Source: Trochalopteron elliotii
Taxonomy: Eukaryota; Chordata; Aves; Passeriformes; Leiothrichidae
Direction of reading: 5' to 3'
Length of the DNA stretch: 64,000 bases
Assembly: GCA_024734555.1 (NCBI GenBank)
Contig: JANPWX010000336.1
Coordinates: 558,001 to 622,000 of the forward strand
The notes under the pieces were generated by a model. It was not told the DNA's origin. It did not search any database and was given only the letters and a program-made list of their open reading frames with translations. This document shows positions 52,050-64,000 of this stretch, piece after piece. Both the position numbers and the translations under genes were made by a program. Position 1 is the stretch's first letter; the number at the start of each line of letters is the position of its first letter.

Positions 52050-52520
52050 TGATGCCTTGGGAAGGCTGACCTGGAACAGAGACTGGACAGAGCTAGAGAA
52101 TAAAGTAGATATTTATTGAAGGGCCTTTAGGATACACCTTGGGCAGGACAAGAGCCTGGCCAGGGCTACACCCAAGGTGGACCCAAAATGGATGACTGGT
52201 CACAAGGTCTCACACTTATAAGTTTTGGTCCATTTGCATATTGGGGTTTAATTGTCCAATTACAGCTTCAGGTTATGAAGTCCCATCCTTCTTGTTTTCT
52301 CTCTTCAGTCCACCATTGTTTGTGCTTTTGGTACAAGTTTTCAAAAAAAAACTTGGACCTATTTTCTGTGGTCTCCAGCAGGAAAAGGATTTGTTTTGTC
52401 TACCTATTCTGTGAAGAGAGCTGACTGACACTGAATATGAGGCTCAGAACTACTATCCCTAGGTAGCACAGAATCTGAAAAACATTAAAGCTACAACTTA
52501 GGCAACAACACAACATGAGA
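52050..52520 (-). mobile_element. ERV LTR, minus strand
   Basis: Read on the minus strand it shows an AT-rich U3 with CAATATGCAAATGGACC, a TATA-like CTTATAAGTGTGAG (complement near 52213-52222), a GC-rich leader with CCATTTTGGGTCCACCTTGG and CCTGGCCAGGCTC, and CTTCAATAAATATC (AATAAA complement at 52112-52117) about 100 bp further on. The TATA-to-poly(A) spacing is typical of LTRs, and the sequence resembles a common passerine ERVK-type LTR. The ends are estimated from TG...CA and carry no visible target-site duplication. Confidence 0.75.
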
Positions 52521-55500
52521 AAGGATTCCCTGGTCCCCAAGCAGAGAAAACCCCACTTCTCCTGAGAGCTGGTGGCCAAGGAGAAGGGACCAGCTCATGG
52601 ATGCTGTGAGATGGCAAGCTGTCACACACACAGAGACCTTCCAAGTGGGGCAATTTGCTGTGCTGCACAGCTGGGATGTGCTTGGTGGCTAAGGTGGCTC
52701 ACCCTGAGCTAGTTAGGTACCTTTCCAAATTGGAACTGCTCTCATACAGATGAGCAAGCTCTATCTGTGCTCCAAGTCCCCCAAGAGCTCTGTATGTGCT
52801 TCAGCAAGTGCTAGACCTGGGCTGATGCATTCTGACACTGGGTGTTACTGAGCACAGACAGCTCAGACTCAGCTGTGGGCATGGGCAGAGCAAACTGGTA
52901 CAGAGCTGCCAAAGGCTGCAGACACAACTCCAGGCACCCTGCACTTAGCAGTGTAAGCACATCTCCTCCAGAGGAGTCATGTCTAATCCTCCAGCACTCC
53001 CTCACTGAAACACCAGGCAGAAAATGAGATGGAGCAATTCTCCTCTGAAAACCATGTAACACCCCATCATTACTCAAAACACCTTCAGAGTCATCACCTC
53101 CCACTTCCTGTCACCACAACCTTTCCCAAGATAATGCATATGCACAAGAGCAAAAAAAGCAGGAAATCTCCATTTTCCCCAGAGCCCATCAAACACACCC
53201 TAGAGCAGATGCCTTCCATCTTCCCATCACAGCTCACAGGGGTTGTCTGACTGTCAACACAACACTGAATTCTCACCACTTTTCCCTCCAGACCCCTGAA
53301 TCTTCCTCCCCAACAAGTACTTGAAAGGACAATGGGCATAGCCACCACAAACAGTTCCCCTCCACCACTTCCCACAAGATTTGGCTGAGCCACCTTTCTT
53401 TGGGAGCTTTGGGCAATCAGGATGAAGATAGAAGAGAGGCTGTTCTGTCTTACTGCTGTAACTGTGGGGGACCCTTAGCCAATACCCTGCAGTGCCTGGC
53501 ACTTCCCAACAGCTCCCTGTGCCCTGACCATGTTTCAGCTCACTGGATTTGAGGACTGGGGGACCACAGCTTCAGCTCCTCTGTGATTGCAAGATACCAG
53601 CTCAGCAGCTTCAGAAATTCCCACCAGTGCTGATTTATTTCAGTCCCTCTCAGAGAATATCTTGATCAGACACCTCTGTGACACAATGGCCATTTAAGGC
53701 AACAGGTTGATTATCTTTGCCTTCAGTCAAACAACTGGTGGTCACAGAATTAGTGGATATTTACTGGTCTCCATGCCAGGGTTTGAAAAGCTATCTTGTG
53801 TGGAACATTTAGCAGTTTGGTTTTCCACATGGATGATTTTACCATATCTGAAACTGCTTGTTCCATCAACCCACAGAAGCTTGCAAGTCACAGTGTGAAA
53901 AGTATTCTTGTCCTTAATGGATAAAGTATGCTTGCCCTGAAGAATGTTTGTATAACACAAAGTCTCAAAACATGTGGGGTTTTTTTCCTTTTTCGGATTT
54001 ATGTTTTAGAGTGAAAAGACTATAAGCTTTGCTTGTATGATGGAAAGAGGAAAGAATTAAAAAGGGGAGGCAAGGAGTACAAAAAACTCTGCAGGTGGAA
54101 GAAAAGAAGATGTTTCATTCAGCAAAACCAAGATTAAGTGCAAATAACAAAAAAAGTGATGAATGACACATCTCATAATGTGACATAGTAGGCACAGGTT
54201 ATGGACAGTGGCAGCTTTAGAAATGGGAACCTGCCAAGAGTTTTGTCCAGTTCCACACACAAGAATGAAGAGTTTGAAGGCTCACAGGTGGTTGTGGGGG
54301 CTGGACCATCCTTTCTCAGGCCCCTGTTCTGCCTGTGATGTTCACAGCTGCACTGGACATGCAGGTAAGGGGTCCCAGAAGAAGAGAAAGCCTTGAATGA
54401 AACAGTGCAGGAATAGTTTTAACCCTGCCTCTTCCCCTCCTTGCTTTGGGCACCAGGCTGAGCCTTGGGCAGAAGAGACCAGAAGTGATCCCATGGCAGC
54501 TGACTCTCATCCAAAGGACTATGTTGCCCTGAAATGGCTCTTACTCGGACCAGGACCACCAGCCAGCCTGCAGAGCATTCCCCCAGTCTCTCTTCTGTCC
54601 TGGCTGTACTGGGGCCAGTTGGGGATCTCACCATTCCTTATTTCTTTACCTTAAGGCTGTTTGTAATGAGACTTGTATATTTAGTACTCTTCTGTGGTGG
54701 GATCCTGCATGAAAGCACGTGGCTGTGTGACTGCCTGTTCCCCTAGCACATCTTCACAGCCTTCCACATCAAAAGGTGCAGGAAAGTCTGCTCTGAACAG
54801 GGGCTATGAGGCAAACTGCCCTTTGTGCACCACCACCCACATTCTCATTTCAGCTCCTGTGTGGAGTACAAAGAAACCAAGCAGCAGTTGGGTTCCTTTA
54901 GCACTTTGAACTCAGTAGAGCTGAATGTCCTGCTTGCACTTCTGGTTTGTTACGGAAAGACAAAGTTGTGATTCCTAGTGTGGAAATGAAGGTAAGGCCT
55001 TCCCAGGTGAGAAACAGTGTCTTTGATAAATCTGCAACAAAGAGCCATGCCAAGTGCTGGTCTAGTGCTTTTGTTTTAACATGGAATGAGCACAGGTGTT
55101 AGAAAATAAAACACTACAGGAATAATGCAACATTGCTAAGCTATCTTTTTGCCATCTGTCAAGTTTGCAATATTTTCAAATGGCTCCCAAGCAAATAATG
55201 AAATCATCACATCTCTCTTCCCATGATATAATCAAATAGAATACAATTGCTAATGCAGTACATTTAACCTCTATCAGGAGTTTGTACACTTGTGCAGAAC
55301 CATAAACCAGTTGTTAGTGCATGCCAGAAGACTTCTGGCAGCCTTCCTAAGGATTTGTCAGAAAACAATCAGGGTCCCTATTGCAGCTAATGTGGTGCCA
55401 CAGGCCAACTGGTGCTGGACATCACAGCCCTGTCACCAGCAGCCTTTGCAGATAATAAGAATCCAGAGCTGGGGGATTTATTGCTGTGGACAAAAGCATC

Positions 55501-55652
55501 GTGGCTTTCTTTTCCCAGCAGCTCTGTCACTTGAAGAGTATCACACCTTTTTCCCTCACTACCCAAAAATCACCTCCTGGCCATCAGGCTGGGCACTGAT
55601 TGCTTTAGAGTGACCCAGGCAATGCTGTGATTCAGAGAGTCCCAGTGAGGCC
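52521..55652. other. Intronic sequence, nothing recognised
   Basis: No gene or transposon recognised. Open frames are short, mutually overlapping and without motifs. Confidence 0.5.
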
Positions 55653-55860
55653 AGAATCACAGAATCAAAGAATCAGCTGGGTTGGAAAAGACCTTTGAGG
55701 TCATCAAGTCAAACCTATGACCCAACATCAACCTGTCAACCAGACCATGGCACCGAGTGCCACATCCAGTCTTTTTTTAAACACCTCCAGGGACAGTGAC
55801 TGCACCACCTCTCTGGCAGGCAGTTCCAATGCCCAATCACCCACCCTGAAGAACTTTTTC
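55653..55860 (-). mobile_element. CR1 LINE 3' end, minus strand, 5'-truncated
   Basis: This is a typical avian CR1 3' end. The plus strand reads AGAATCACAGAATCAAAGAATC (the element's terminal 8-bp repeats in reverse), then GGTTGGAAAAGACCTTTGAGG, TCATCAAGT, CCACCTCTCTGGCAGGC and GAAGAACTTTTTC, where homology stops. At about 208 bp it is strongly 5'-truncated, as most avian CR1 copies are. No open frame remains. Confidence 0.95.
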
Positions 55861-57260
55861 TATCATGTCTATTAAATCTTGAGTGCAGGAGCTAAGCAGG
55901 TGAAAACAGCTGAGCTCATCCCTTTTTGCTTTCTCTCTTCTCTGTGAAACCAATGGAACCAGTTTGTGTCCTACTTTCAATTAAAAAAATATTATTATTT
56001 TAAAGTGTTAAGAAAGCAAACGTGAAATGAGGCACCCCAATTACTGTTACCTGTGGATTTTACACTGTTCTATCCATCTTAGAAAAACAGTTAACTAATT
56101 CTTTATTCTGTAAGCTCTTCACATATCTGCAATTTTCTGCTTTTCTGCCCCCTTGCTGATACAATTTTATCTTACAAGTTTATTGACAGTAAATATCACA
56201 GATTTTTATCTTCTCAGAAGAAAACTCTGGTGCTTTGGACCCTGCTAAAGCTGTGGCTCTTCAGAATGACAAAAGCTTTGCATAATGAGATACTACTGAA
56301 TATTAACAACTGGAATATTAATAATTAAAAGAATGCAAAGTAATAGGAGCATTTTCCAGATTATGACCACCTATGGATCACCACCAGTTAGAAAGAGGTT
56401 TGAGCAGAAGCTTGAACATAAGCAAAGCTTTTAAAATAAAAAGGGTGGAGAAGTTAAAAAGGGAGGAACAATTGTTGAGGTAATAAAAGAAAAATCTGGC
56501 AGTGTAACTGAAGGAGAACCAGGAGAGCTGATTTGATACAAAGAATCAAATTTGAGTGCTTTAAACACTCAAAACCATAAGGGTAGGCCTTCTTTTGGTA
56601 CACCCCCAAAAGCTTTATTTCTCACAGAAATAGTTACTGCAACGTATTGCAGATTATGGTTGTAACTAAGAAGGATGTTGGACTGACAGATCAAAACCAC
56701 CTCTGACCACTGGACTATTGCAACAACAAAGACTGCTCCATCAGAGAGATCAAGAAGAGGTGAAAATAAATGTGCCTAAAGGGCAAGAGGTGCTAAAGCC
56801 AAACCAGAGCAGAGCTGGAAACTGAAGTAGCACTATCTTTACTGAAAAACTGGCAGGGGCTAAGATTAGCTAGTTTGAGGAGAAGGAGATGGGCAGGAGG
56901 CTCCTGAGGATCAAAGCCAGGCCTGATAATCAAAGAAGAAAATAAAAAATGGTCAAGCCAGCAATAGGAAAACAGTGGCTACCATGAATGTCAAACATTA
57001 GTCCACTGCTTTTAGTAAAGTGCTGCTTTCATCAGATAAAGGTCTGCTTCAGAATTTTGGGGTGGAGAATCAAAATAGCCAAATTCATTCCCACACACAG
57101 TGCTAAAGGGCATCTTCCACGTCACCTGAGCATTTCAAAATTTCTATGCTTGCATGTGAATATCACCAGCTGTGTCCCAAAGCAGCTTTTGGGTCCCTGG
57201 TAGCTCAGGTCTCTGCAAGACTCCTCATCCTGAAGAAGAGCCCACCCTGTCTCTGTGTTA
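55861..57260. other. Intronic sequence, nothing recognised
   Basis: No gene or repeat recognised; AT-rich between 55975 and 56350. Confidence 0.5.
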
Positions 57261-57318
57261 CCAGGTCTGTGACCATCCAGGGCATTCCTTTGGTTGCCCT
57301 GGATGGTCACAGACCTGG
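57261..57318. repeat. Perfect 24-bp inverted repeat with 10-nt loop
   Basis: The left arm is 57261-57284 (starting CCAGGTCTGTGACC), the loop is TTCCTTTGGT (57285-57294) and the right arm is 57295-57318, the exact reverse complement of the left. The pairing stops at an A/G mismatch just outside. Transcribed from either strand it would fold into a stable hairpin. It lies at the upstream edge of the plus-strand LTR. Confidence 0.97.
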
Positions 57319-57900
57319 GCAGAGAGGCCTGGGACCCGAGAAAGAGAGTTTGAATCCTGGACAGGGGGGTCTGTCCAGGGGGGTTGCCTGGCACAGAGCC
57401 CAGGAAGACACAGGCTTTGATTTTAGTCCATGGAAAAAGTTTCCAACATTGAGAGAAGAATTACAAGTCACAAAGGTGTGAAAATAGTAGCTTAGCACTG
57501 CACAGGGTGAAAAATTTTGTAGTTTTGGGATTTTTAGAATGGAGGTGAATAGGGGACAAGATGGAGGATTTAGGGTGTTGCCCTGGGTTCTTCTCCTTCT
57601 TCCTTGTCCTCCATCTTCTGATGTGATGTGGGCACAAAGTAGTTCTAAGGAGATTGGGTTAAGGTAGAAATGACCTTTTTAGTATAGATAATAGGCACTG
57701 GCACAGAATTGTAACTAATAGACAGGTAATTATCTGTATAAGAAGGCAGTGACCTCCCATCACGGGGGGAGTCACCTGTGTCTGAGCTGCTGTGAACATC
57801 TCGGCCGGGCACAGAGAAATTTGTAAGACAAGAAATAATAAACACGTGAGAAACCAAGAAACAACAAGACCTTGAGACTCCTCTTCATTCGTGTGCCAAG
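57319..57900 (+). mobile_element. ERV LTR, plus strand
   Basis: The plus strand carries phrases of a passerine LTR: GGGGGGTCTGTCCAGGGG, TTTTAGTCCATGG, TTCCAACATTGAGAG, GAATTACAAGTCACA, TTTTTAGAATGGAGG, CAAGATGGAGGATTTAGGG, CTCCATCTTCTGATG. A TATA box (TATAAGAA, 57737-57744) is followed about 100 bp later by AATAAA (57837-57842) and CTCTTCATTCGTGTGCC. The true start may lie inside the inverted repeat just upstream, for instance at its TGTGACC, and the end is near 57895-57905. A CCAAACCACCACC direct repeat follows at 57943-57971. No recognisable viral gene adjoins. Confidence 0.75.
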
Positions 57901-60900
57901 CCAAAAGGCTTCAGAGGGACAGAGAGCAGAAAAAGAACCAGCCCAAACCACCACCACCCAAACCACCACCCTGAAATCCCGGGTCAGGAAACCTAAAAAA
58001 CCCGAGACAGGACAGCCTGCGTGGCACAGTGGAACCACCAACAAAAAGGTCACTTGTTCAAAGAAAACTGCTTTACATGGACTATCAAACCCCCAAAGCA
58101 CAGCAAACAAATTTCTGTTGCTCCTGAGCTCTTCAAAAAGCTTTTTTAATGCACTTCAGGGCTCTGGCAGATGAAAACCACAATATATTTTCAAAAGACA
58201 TTTCACCCTGTCACATCACACACGGAGTGCAATGCACAGGATAGATGTCATGGCACCAGAGGGGATGAAACCAGGAGTGCAGAGGTAACATTTAATTTTT
58301 CAGCAGCAAAGGGAAGTTTTGCAATGGAACTTCAATGGACGTGGAACTAACACTTGCAAGAGTACATTTGGGAGCTTCACCCCTGGGGCACAAATTAGCA
58401 AAAAAAGAGAAACCCAAAGAACCCTTTGTTTCTGAAGAGGGCCAATAGATTTTGTGTGTGTTAATGTCTGTGGGCTCCTGAGCTCATTACCAGCTCTGTC
58501 ATTATATCACACTACCTGCTTGCTGCTCTCTCACCAACAGAAATTTTTATATTTCAAAAAGGGAAAAAAAAAAGCCAATTAATAAACAAGAGCAACTCTA
58601 ACTTGTAATACTTCACTACTCCAGCTAAATGCCTGTAGTGCTATTCACTGCCACTTTTCCCACAGGTTTTTAATGAGTTCCAGGAAGAAATGAGTCCCAG
58701 GCAGGATGGAGCATAGGAGACACAAGCTGAGGAGCAGAAGATGCCACCTCTGCCTCTACAGTGACTTGTCCAGTCCTTCCAAGCCACAAAAAAGATGTTG
58801 TTTGTGGCAGCAGCCTGAACATGAGTGATGCCAGCTGGGACCTTCCTGCAGGAGCAAATCCTAATGGAGACACTTGGCTGAATGGAGCAGTAAAAGTGTG
58901 GGGCACCAGCACTGATGTCCTGCTCCTGCTCATCTGGGGTGAGCCTGGCACAGCTTCTGGAAATAAACAGCTCTCTCACGATTCCTTTGGTTGCTAAATG
59001 CCTTTTTAAAAAAAAATTGTGGCCTGCATCCTTAGCAGATGGATATTTGCATAGCTCCCTTATAACCAGTGAACCATATCTATTTACACCAGATGAACAC
59101 CTAGTCCTACACTTTCAATGGCATTCCCGTTTTAGATGGTCTGGAAAATTAAGATTTCTCACTTTTGAATGCATTCCTGAACCTCTCTTCTTTCTAATGT
59201 GTCTACCCTCTCCTCCTTTTCCTTTTCATTTTAACCCACAATTTTTTCAGGTCATTTAGTTCAGAATGCAAACACAGATGAGTTATTAGGAGTTGAACGT
59301 TGCCAACTGTGCATGTGATGTGACTTTGTTTCACAAGGGGTAATAACCATATCCACACTAACAAAAACTAAGGACTCACAGCTCACAAAGACATGATACA
59401 ACAGGAGAGGCCTCAGTAAGTGCTCTCCTGCCTAAAAACTTGTTGGAACTTTTTCAAGTACTTTTGAGCTGAGGATACAAGCTGAGAGTAGCTAAAAGGA
59501 CGAGGACAGTGGAACAACCTATAATTTTATGTACAACCACCACTACATCAGCAGGATGGAGAAAAAAAAAAAGGATCATCTAGAGGGGAAAGGGTAATAA
59601 TAAGCGTTCTTCAACATGTCAAATACAAAACACTACAGAAATGCTGAGGTCTGGAAAAGGGCTAGGCTAAAAGGGAAAGGGCCATGGTCACACAGGATTG
59701 GAGAAAGTAAGAGCTGACCCCAAATAAAGTTCCTTTTTTTTTTTTTTAGACAAGCTGATCCTCCAGGCTCAGAATTTAACTTGTTTTTACTGCTGTTTTA
59801 TTAGTTTTTCCATTTTGCCATGACAAGTTAATGATTTTTGCAAAAATGTACCATGACAAATCTGCCCCTGCAGGTGGTTTTACACACACTACGTTCATGA
59901 AAGACTTTGATCTCTCTTCTCTTTTTAGTTTTTCTCCTTGTGTTATGTTTTCAGGGTTTTTTTTTTCTTGTCCTTCCAAAGAAAGACTAAAAGAGACACT
60001 GAGAAGTAGTAGGTAGAACACCATCCAATACTGATACAGGGTTCCCCCTGAACCAAGAGAGACATGGCTGAAGGAAGGTTTGCAGCTGATTTCCCTCATG
60101 TTCCACCTCTTGTAACTGCAACTTTATTACTCTGGATCCCTAGTAATTACTAGACACATTCCCTAGTAAAATTACTCCCTGATACCTGTGAATGGGAATA
60201 ACAACAGCTGTTGCACAGAGGCTAGGAAGAGAAGATGGGGGGTGAGGTGGACTTTATAAACAGTTATAACTTCTGAAGATTATTCCTTTTGAAGCTAGAC
60301 ATACATTTTAATCAGCTACTTTCATCATTATTCATGAATGAATTATTAATTAGTCCTCTTGACTAAAAATATAATTTCTGTCTTGCTGCAAAAATACACA
60401 CACACACACACAGACAAACATGAAAAAATAATACAAGAAAAGGAAGCTATTGCACATCATTAGCACCAGAGTGAAGGCTGAGTATTTGATCTCAGTTTAA
60501 TTATGAATGCCTGGTTTAAAAGAACATTTCCACATCAGCAGTCACTAATGCTGCTGTGTGCACTTGGGTGTAAGACAAGTGAAGAGGCCGTGCTGGCAAC
60601 AGCTGATTTTTCAGCAGCTTCACTCCCTGTGCTGCTGGGGGTGTGTGCAGAAGTACCTGCACAAATACATCCCTTGCTAAAATGCCTTTTGTCTTGCAGC
60701 TTCATATTCAGAACTGGGAAAAACCCAACAACTCAGCCTCGAGGCTGTTTCTGGTTACAGGGCAACCCAAGGCTTCAGCCACCACAGGAACCACAAAGGA
60801 AGGGACAGCCTTTGACCCCAAACTTGTGTGGGCACAAGGAAAAGGGAAATCCAGAGAGGAGTACCACCACTGAAAGAGAAAAGACAGTTCCTAAGAGGAT

Positions 60901-63900
60901 TACTGCTGGTTTGCTTTACAGATGGAGAAGCAAGGTAAGAGCAGTAGAGAGAACTCACCCACACCAGAAGTAAGGTGTGAGCCCGAGATCTCCCAAGGAA
61001 AACCTATCAGGCTGCATGACTCCTTTCACTTCCTCATTTATCTAACCACCTAGCAGGGGAAAACCCTCCAGAACATGCCCATTCTATCCTGCTCTGACTA
61101 CCCCCCACCCCTTTCCTCAGACTGTCACCTACAGGTAACCTGGCCAAGCTGGAAGTGAAGTTTTTCCATCAGGGGACATGAGATAGTTCTGCAGTGACCA
61201 ATGCCATGTTTCCTATCATGCACCACCATCCACCCAGGACACATCTCCGTGGTGCCCTTGCTCCCAGAGCTGCTGGGAGGGGGAGGGTGGGAAGGATGGA
61301 AGGCAGTATCTGGGAGCCAGCAGCTACAGAGGACTCTGATCAGCTGGCAGGGTCTTTTTTCCCCCCCTAACAAGAGAGACAATGAACAATCGTGCCTTTT
61401 TGTTACCTGAATTGGCTTCCTTGATGAGCACATCCCTTCAGAACCCGCTGCAATGTTAATTTCTGAAATGATCAAAAAGCTTCTAAACTAAGGAAATGCT
61501 GCACACTCAGGGAAAGAGGAGAAGGGTTCAGAGGAATTGGAAATGACTTGTTATTCTTCAAAAATCTGGGCCATCCTCCCAATGCTGTTATTTTTAAACA
61601 GTTTGTGTTTTAAGTACATGGTGGTACGTAAACAGTTGCAGAGCTAATAAGGTTGAATGACTCCAAAAAGGTCTTGTTTTGCCAGAGGCCTTGAAAAAGT
61701 TTTAACTAGCAAGTTTCAAAAGCCCTGTTTGGGCTACTTTAACTGTTACTGTATTACACCTCTGCCTCAAGCCTACTCCAGGAAAGTTGCAGTTTCTTTA
61801 CACGTGTTTCCCACAACCAAGGCTAACAAACTAAGGCTACCAATGGAAAATAACTCCCAGACATAGCTTTCACCTCAGCTTACTACAAGAGGCCACTGTC
61901 AAAGATGTCCTGTGATAAACACACCAGGGAGAGGGGATTTGGCACTTATTGCAGAACAGCAACTCTTCCCCTGCACAGCAACAAGGGATGGATTTTTAAA
62001 AAATCAGGGAAGGTGCTTGCAGGGGTATCTGCTGCACTGGGATGCTTTTGCATCCCAGAACAAAGATGGGCTTCTCTGTCACTTTCTCCTCTCTGCCAGA
62101 TTCTCTTGGAATCACGTTTACAGCTCCATCATATTTCTTTGCCTCCAGACCTCCATGGAGATTTTGTTCACTTAGGCTCAATCTTTTGGGGCGTGCTCTT
62201 TTAGCTCATTTTTAGCCTTTTCAGCTCAGCAGGTTTGTGGGTCTTGCTCCCCTGCCCACCGTGACTCTGACTGACCTGTGGATCCCCACCTGCTGACCCA
62301 GGAGTGTCCCTGGGGACAGGGGACTCACGGCAGGCTCTGTGCTGACTCTCCTCCTCATGGAGCACAGCGAGTGCACAGCACATTCAGGTCAGGCTTCTCC
62401 AGAGTGCAATCACACACACATCGCTTGGGTTGTTATTAATATTTCATTAATTTGCCAGCTACAGTAGTTTTCCCTTGAGAGATCATTAATAAAATACCAC
62501 CCAAATAAGCAGGATAACAGGCAAAGTGACCAAACTAGAAAACAAGTTTAATTACCTTGGTGTTACACCTTTGCAAGCGCCAGCTTTGAATTGGAGAATT
62601 CTATAAAGTAAAGCTTTGATGATGCTGAAGTCTGTTGCTTCCTATGTCTTGCCATTTTAATTACTTCTCTGACTTCACACACACACTTCCTCTATTTTCT
62701 TTGGAAGAGAAATCAAAGTGGGTGTTAATGGAGGGTTGCTGGGAGGATTTGAGCAAAACTTCTCCAGCAGATCACTATGGTGGAATCCCCACGCCAATAT
62801 GCAAACCTCACCTTAAATTCAATGCTACACAAAGTGGTAACTCTTCCATGGATAAACAAAGAGATGAGATTATTCAATTAGCTAAATTAAATTTCTTTTG
62901 AAGCTAAAATATAATTTTTTTCAATAGCCAGCACATGAGACTTAAACTAACCCAAATAAGAAAAGCATAAATCACATTTCCAATGAGATCTACCCATCAC
63001 TAAAGAAATGCATTTCCAGCTTTTACACTGAACACTTTTAAACTTAAATAAGACTTCTTGTGAGTATCCATAAAATTACATGCTGTGTGTGTGCATTTCT
63101 TGGTGTATACAAAATATATTTTACAGAAATTTCTATTGAAACTACAACAGAAATAAACATGTAAAGCTGAGGCCAATTCATGCTTGCCTTAAATCTTACA
63201 AAAAAAAAAGTACATATGCAGGTGTGTATATCTTAAAATTTCTTTCCTGTTGAAAGTGTTCTCAGTTTCAGACTTGAAATTAATTTACTGCATAGTAAGC
63301 TCTACCAAACTGTACTCTTTTTATGCCTAACAAAGGGAAGATGAAGTAGATTTCTTATACAGAGAAGAAGCTGAAAGGTAAGCACTTCTGCCAAGACAGA
63401 AAGTCAGTCAATAACTGATTCTTTGACAGTTCACTAAAAAAGCTGAATCTTTAGTGACAGAACGGTGAAACCATTTTGAAAATGTACAGATTTAAAATAA
63501 GACAGCCTAGAACAAGGAACAATAAGAGACTGACACATGAAATAAAGAAATGACTGTTGTAGTCTGCTCTGATGCTTGGTGTGACTTTGATCATCTTCAG
63601 TAACACTTGCAATGCACAGCAAAATCAGTTCCAGAGCAGATTTGCATAGAGGAGCTTCTTTACAGTGCTCATGTTGCATCTCTTGAGTCACAGCAATTTC
63701 CTGAGGCACCGACCAAGTGTACAGACACCTGCATGGAGCCCTCTCTGACCTCCTGCCAAAGCTACAATGAACTTGGGAATGACCAAAAGAAAAAACAAAT
63801 TATGGGGTTGCCAAGTGCTGAACCCCACCTGCAGAGCCAACACGACCTGTAAGATGGTTCAGGAAACAGTTTCAGTAATGCCAGGGCTGTTAAAGTGTCA

Positions 63901-64000
63901 AGATGCAGGGCTCTGTGCAAAGAGGGCTCTCAGCATGGCTACCCAATGCAGCAGCCTGGAGTGTTGTGTCTGGTTTTACAGACAAAAATCTGAATAAAAT
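57901..64000. other. Intronic sequence with AT-rich block
   Basis: No gene recognised. A (CA)n repeat of about eight units lies at 60396-60412. The interval 62430-62660 is AT-rich with ATTAATATTTCATTAATTTG and TTAATTACCTTGG and has a conserved-element texture, which is unproven. The 156-codon plus-strand frame at 60503-60973 has no motifs. Confidence 0.45.
60396..60412. repeat. (CA)n microsatellite
   Basis: About eight CA units, preceded by an A-rich stretch. Confidence 0.9.

Larger units (their letters stand above)
10749..64000 (-). other. ERBB4: ERBB4 intron 3 (partial)
   Basis: This is the intron upstream of exon 4 in the direction of transcription; its acceptor AG is at 10749-10750 on the minus strand. 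No sequence resembling exon 3 (the TKLYEDRYALAIF region) was seen, so at least 53 kb of intron 3 is present. ERBB4 introns are known to be very long in vertebrates, so this size is expected. It carries several LTRs, two CR1 fragments, one CpG island and simple repeats, listed separately. Confidence 0.85.

Noticed and set aside
57261..57318. Confident microRNA gene
   Set aside because: A perfectly paired stem next to an LTR is more typical of an inverted repeat; real miRNA precursors usually have bulges, and no expression evidence is available.
60503..60973. 156-codon plus-strand open frame
   Set aside because: No recognisable domain, overlapping frames open on both strands, and no promoter or splice support.
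10749..64000. ERBB4 exon 3
   Set aside because: I searched by eye for the TKLYEDRYALAIF and NFGLQELGLK coding region on the minus strand and found no match.

Overview
This window looks like vertebrate, almost certainly bird, intergenic-style DNA: one small coding exon in 64 kb, generally CpG-poor and AT-rich sequence, a typical avian CR1 3' end, and several LTR families of passerine type. The single certain coding feature is a 135-bp exon on the minus strand at 10614-10748. It encodes the end of the first ligand-binding (L1) domain of the receptor tyrosine kinase ERBB4 and has perfect splice sites and matching phases. Its length and phase fit ERBB4 exon 4. The window is therefore the inside of the very long ERBB4 gene, transcribed right to left: 10749-64000 is part of intron 3 and 1-10613 is part of intron 4. 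I looked for the neighbouring exons 3 and 5 by eye and did not find them.

Layout. 1-1715: plain intron. 1716-5530: a composite accessory block. It has an LTR-like element on the plus strand, a broken intronless copy of the 3' part of DNAJC10 (ERdj5) ending in the KDEL codons and stop, 1.5 kb of unassigned sequence, and a clearer LTR of apparently related sequence on the minus strand. 5531-20650: intron, with the ERBB4 exon and small simple repeats. About 20650-21839: a solo ERVL-type LTR with an internal 40-bp minisatellite. 21840-29190: intron. About 29190-29760: a minus-strand LTR. 32200-33420: a possible LTR interrupted by a TTCC array and an assembly gap (N run 32977-33337). 36270-36700: an old CR1 fragment. 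37375-37780: an isolated CpG island. 40840-41475: a minus-strand LTR with a purine-rich tract. 52050-52520: another minus-strand LTR. 55653-55860: a CR1 3' end. About 57260-57900: a plus-strand LTR that begins beside or inside a perfect 24-bp inverted repeat. The remainder is intron without recognisable genes.

No operon-like or multi-gene system is present. I see no tRNA, rRNA, CRISPR array or complete viral gene. The most unusual items are the DNAJC10 retrocopy set between two opposed LTRs (birds make few processed retrocopies), the isolated intronic CpG island, and the perfect hairpin at 57261-57318. Repeat names rest on recognition by eye and boundaries are approximate unless stated.
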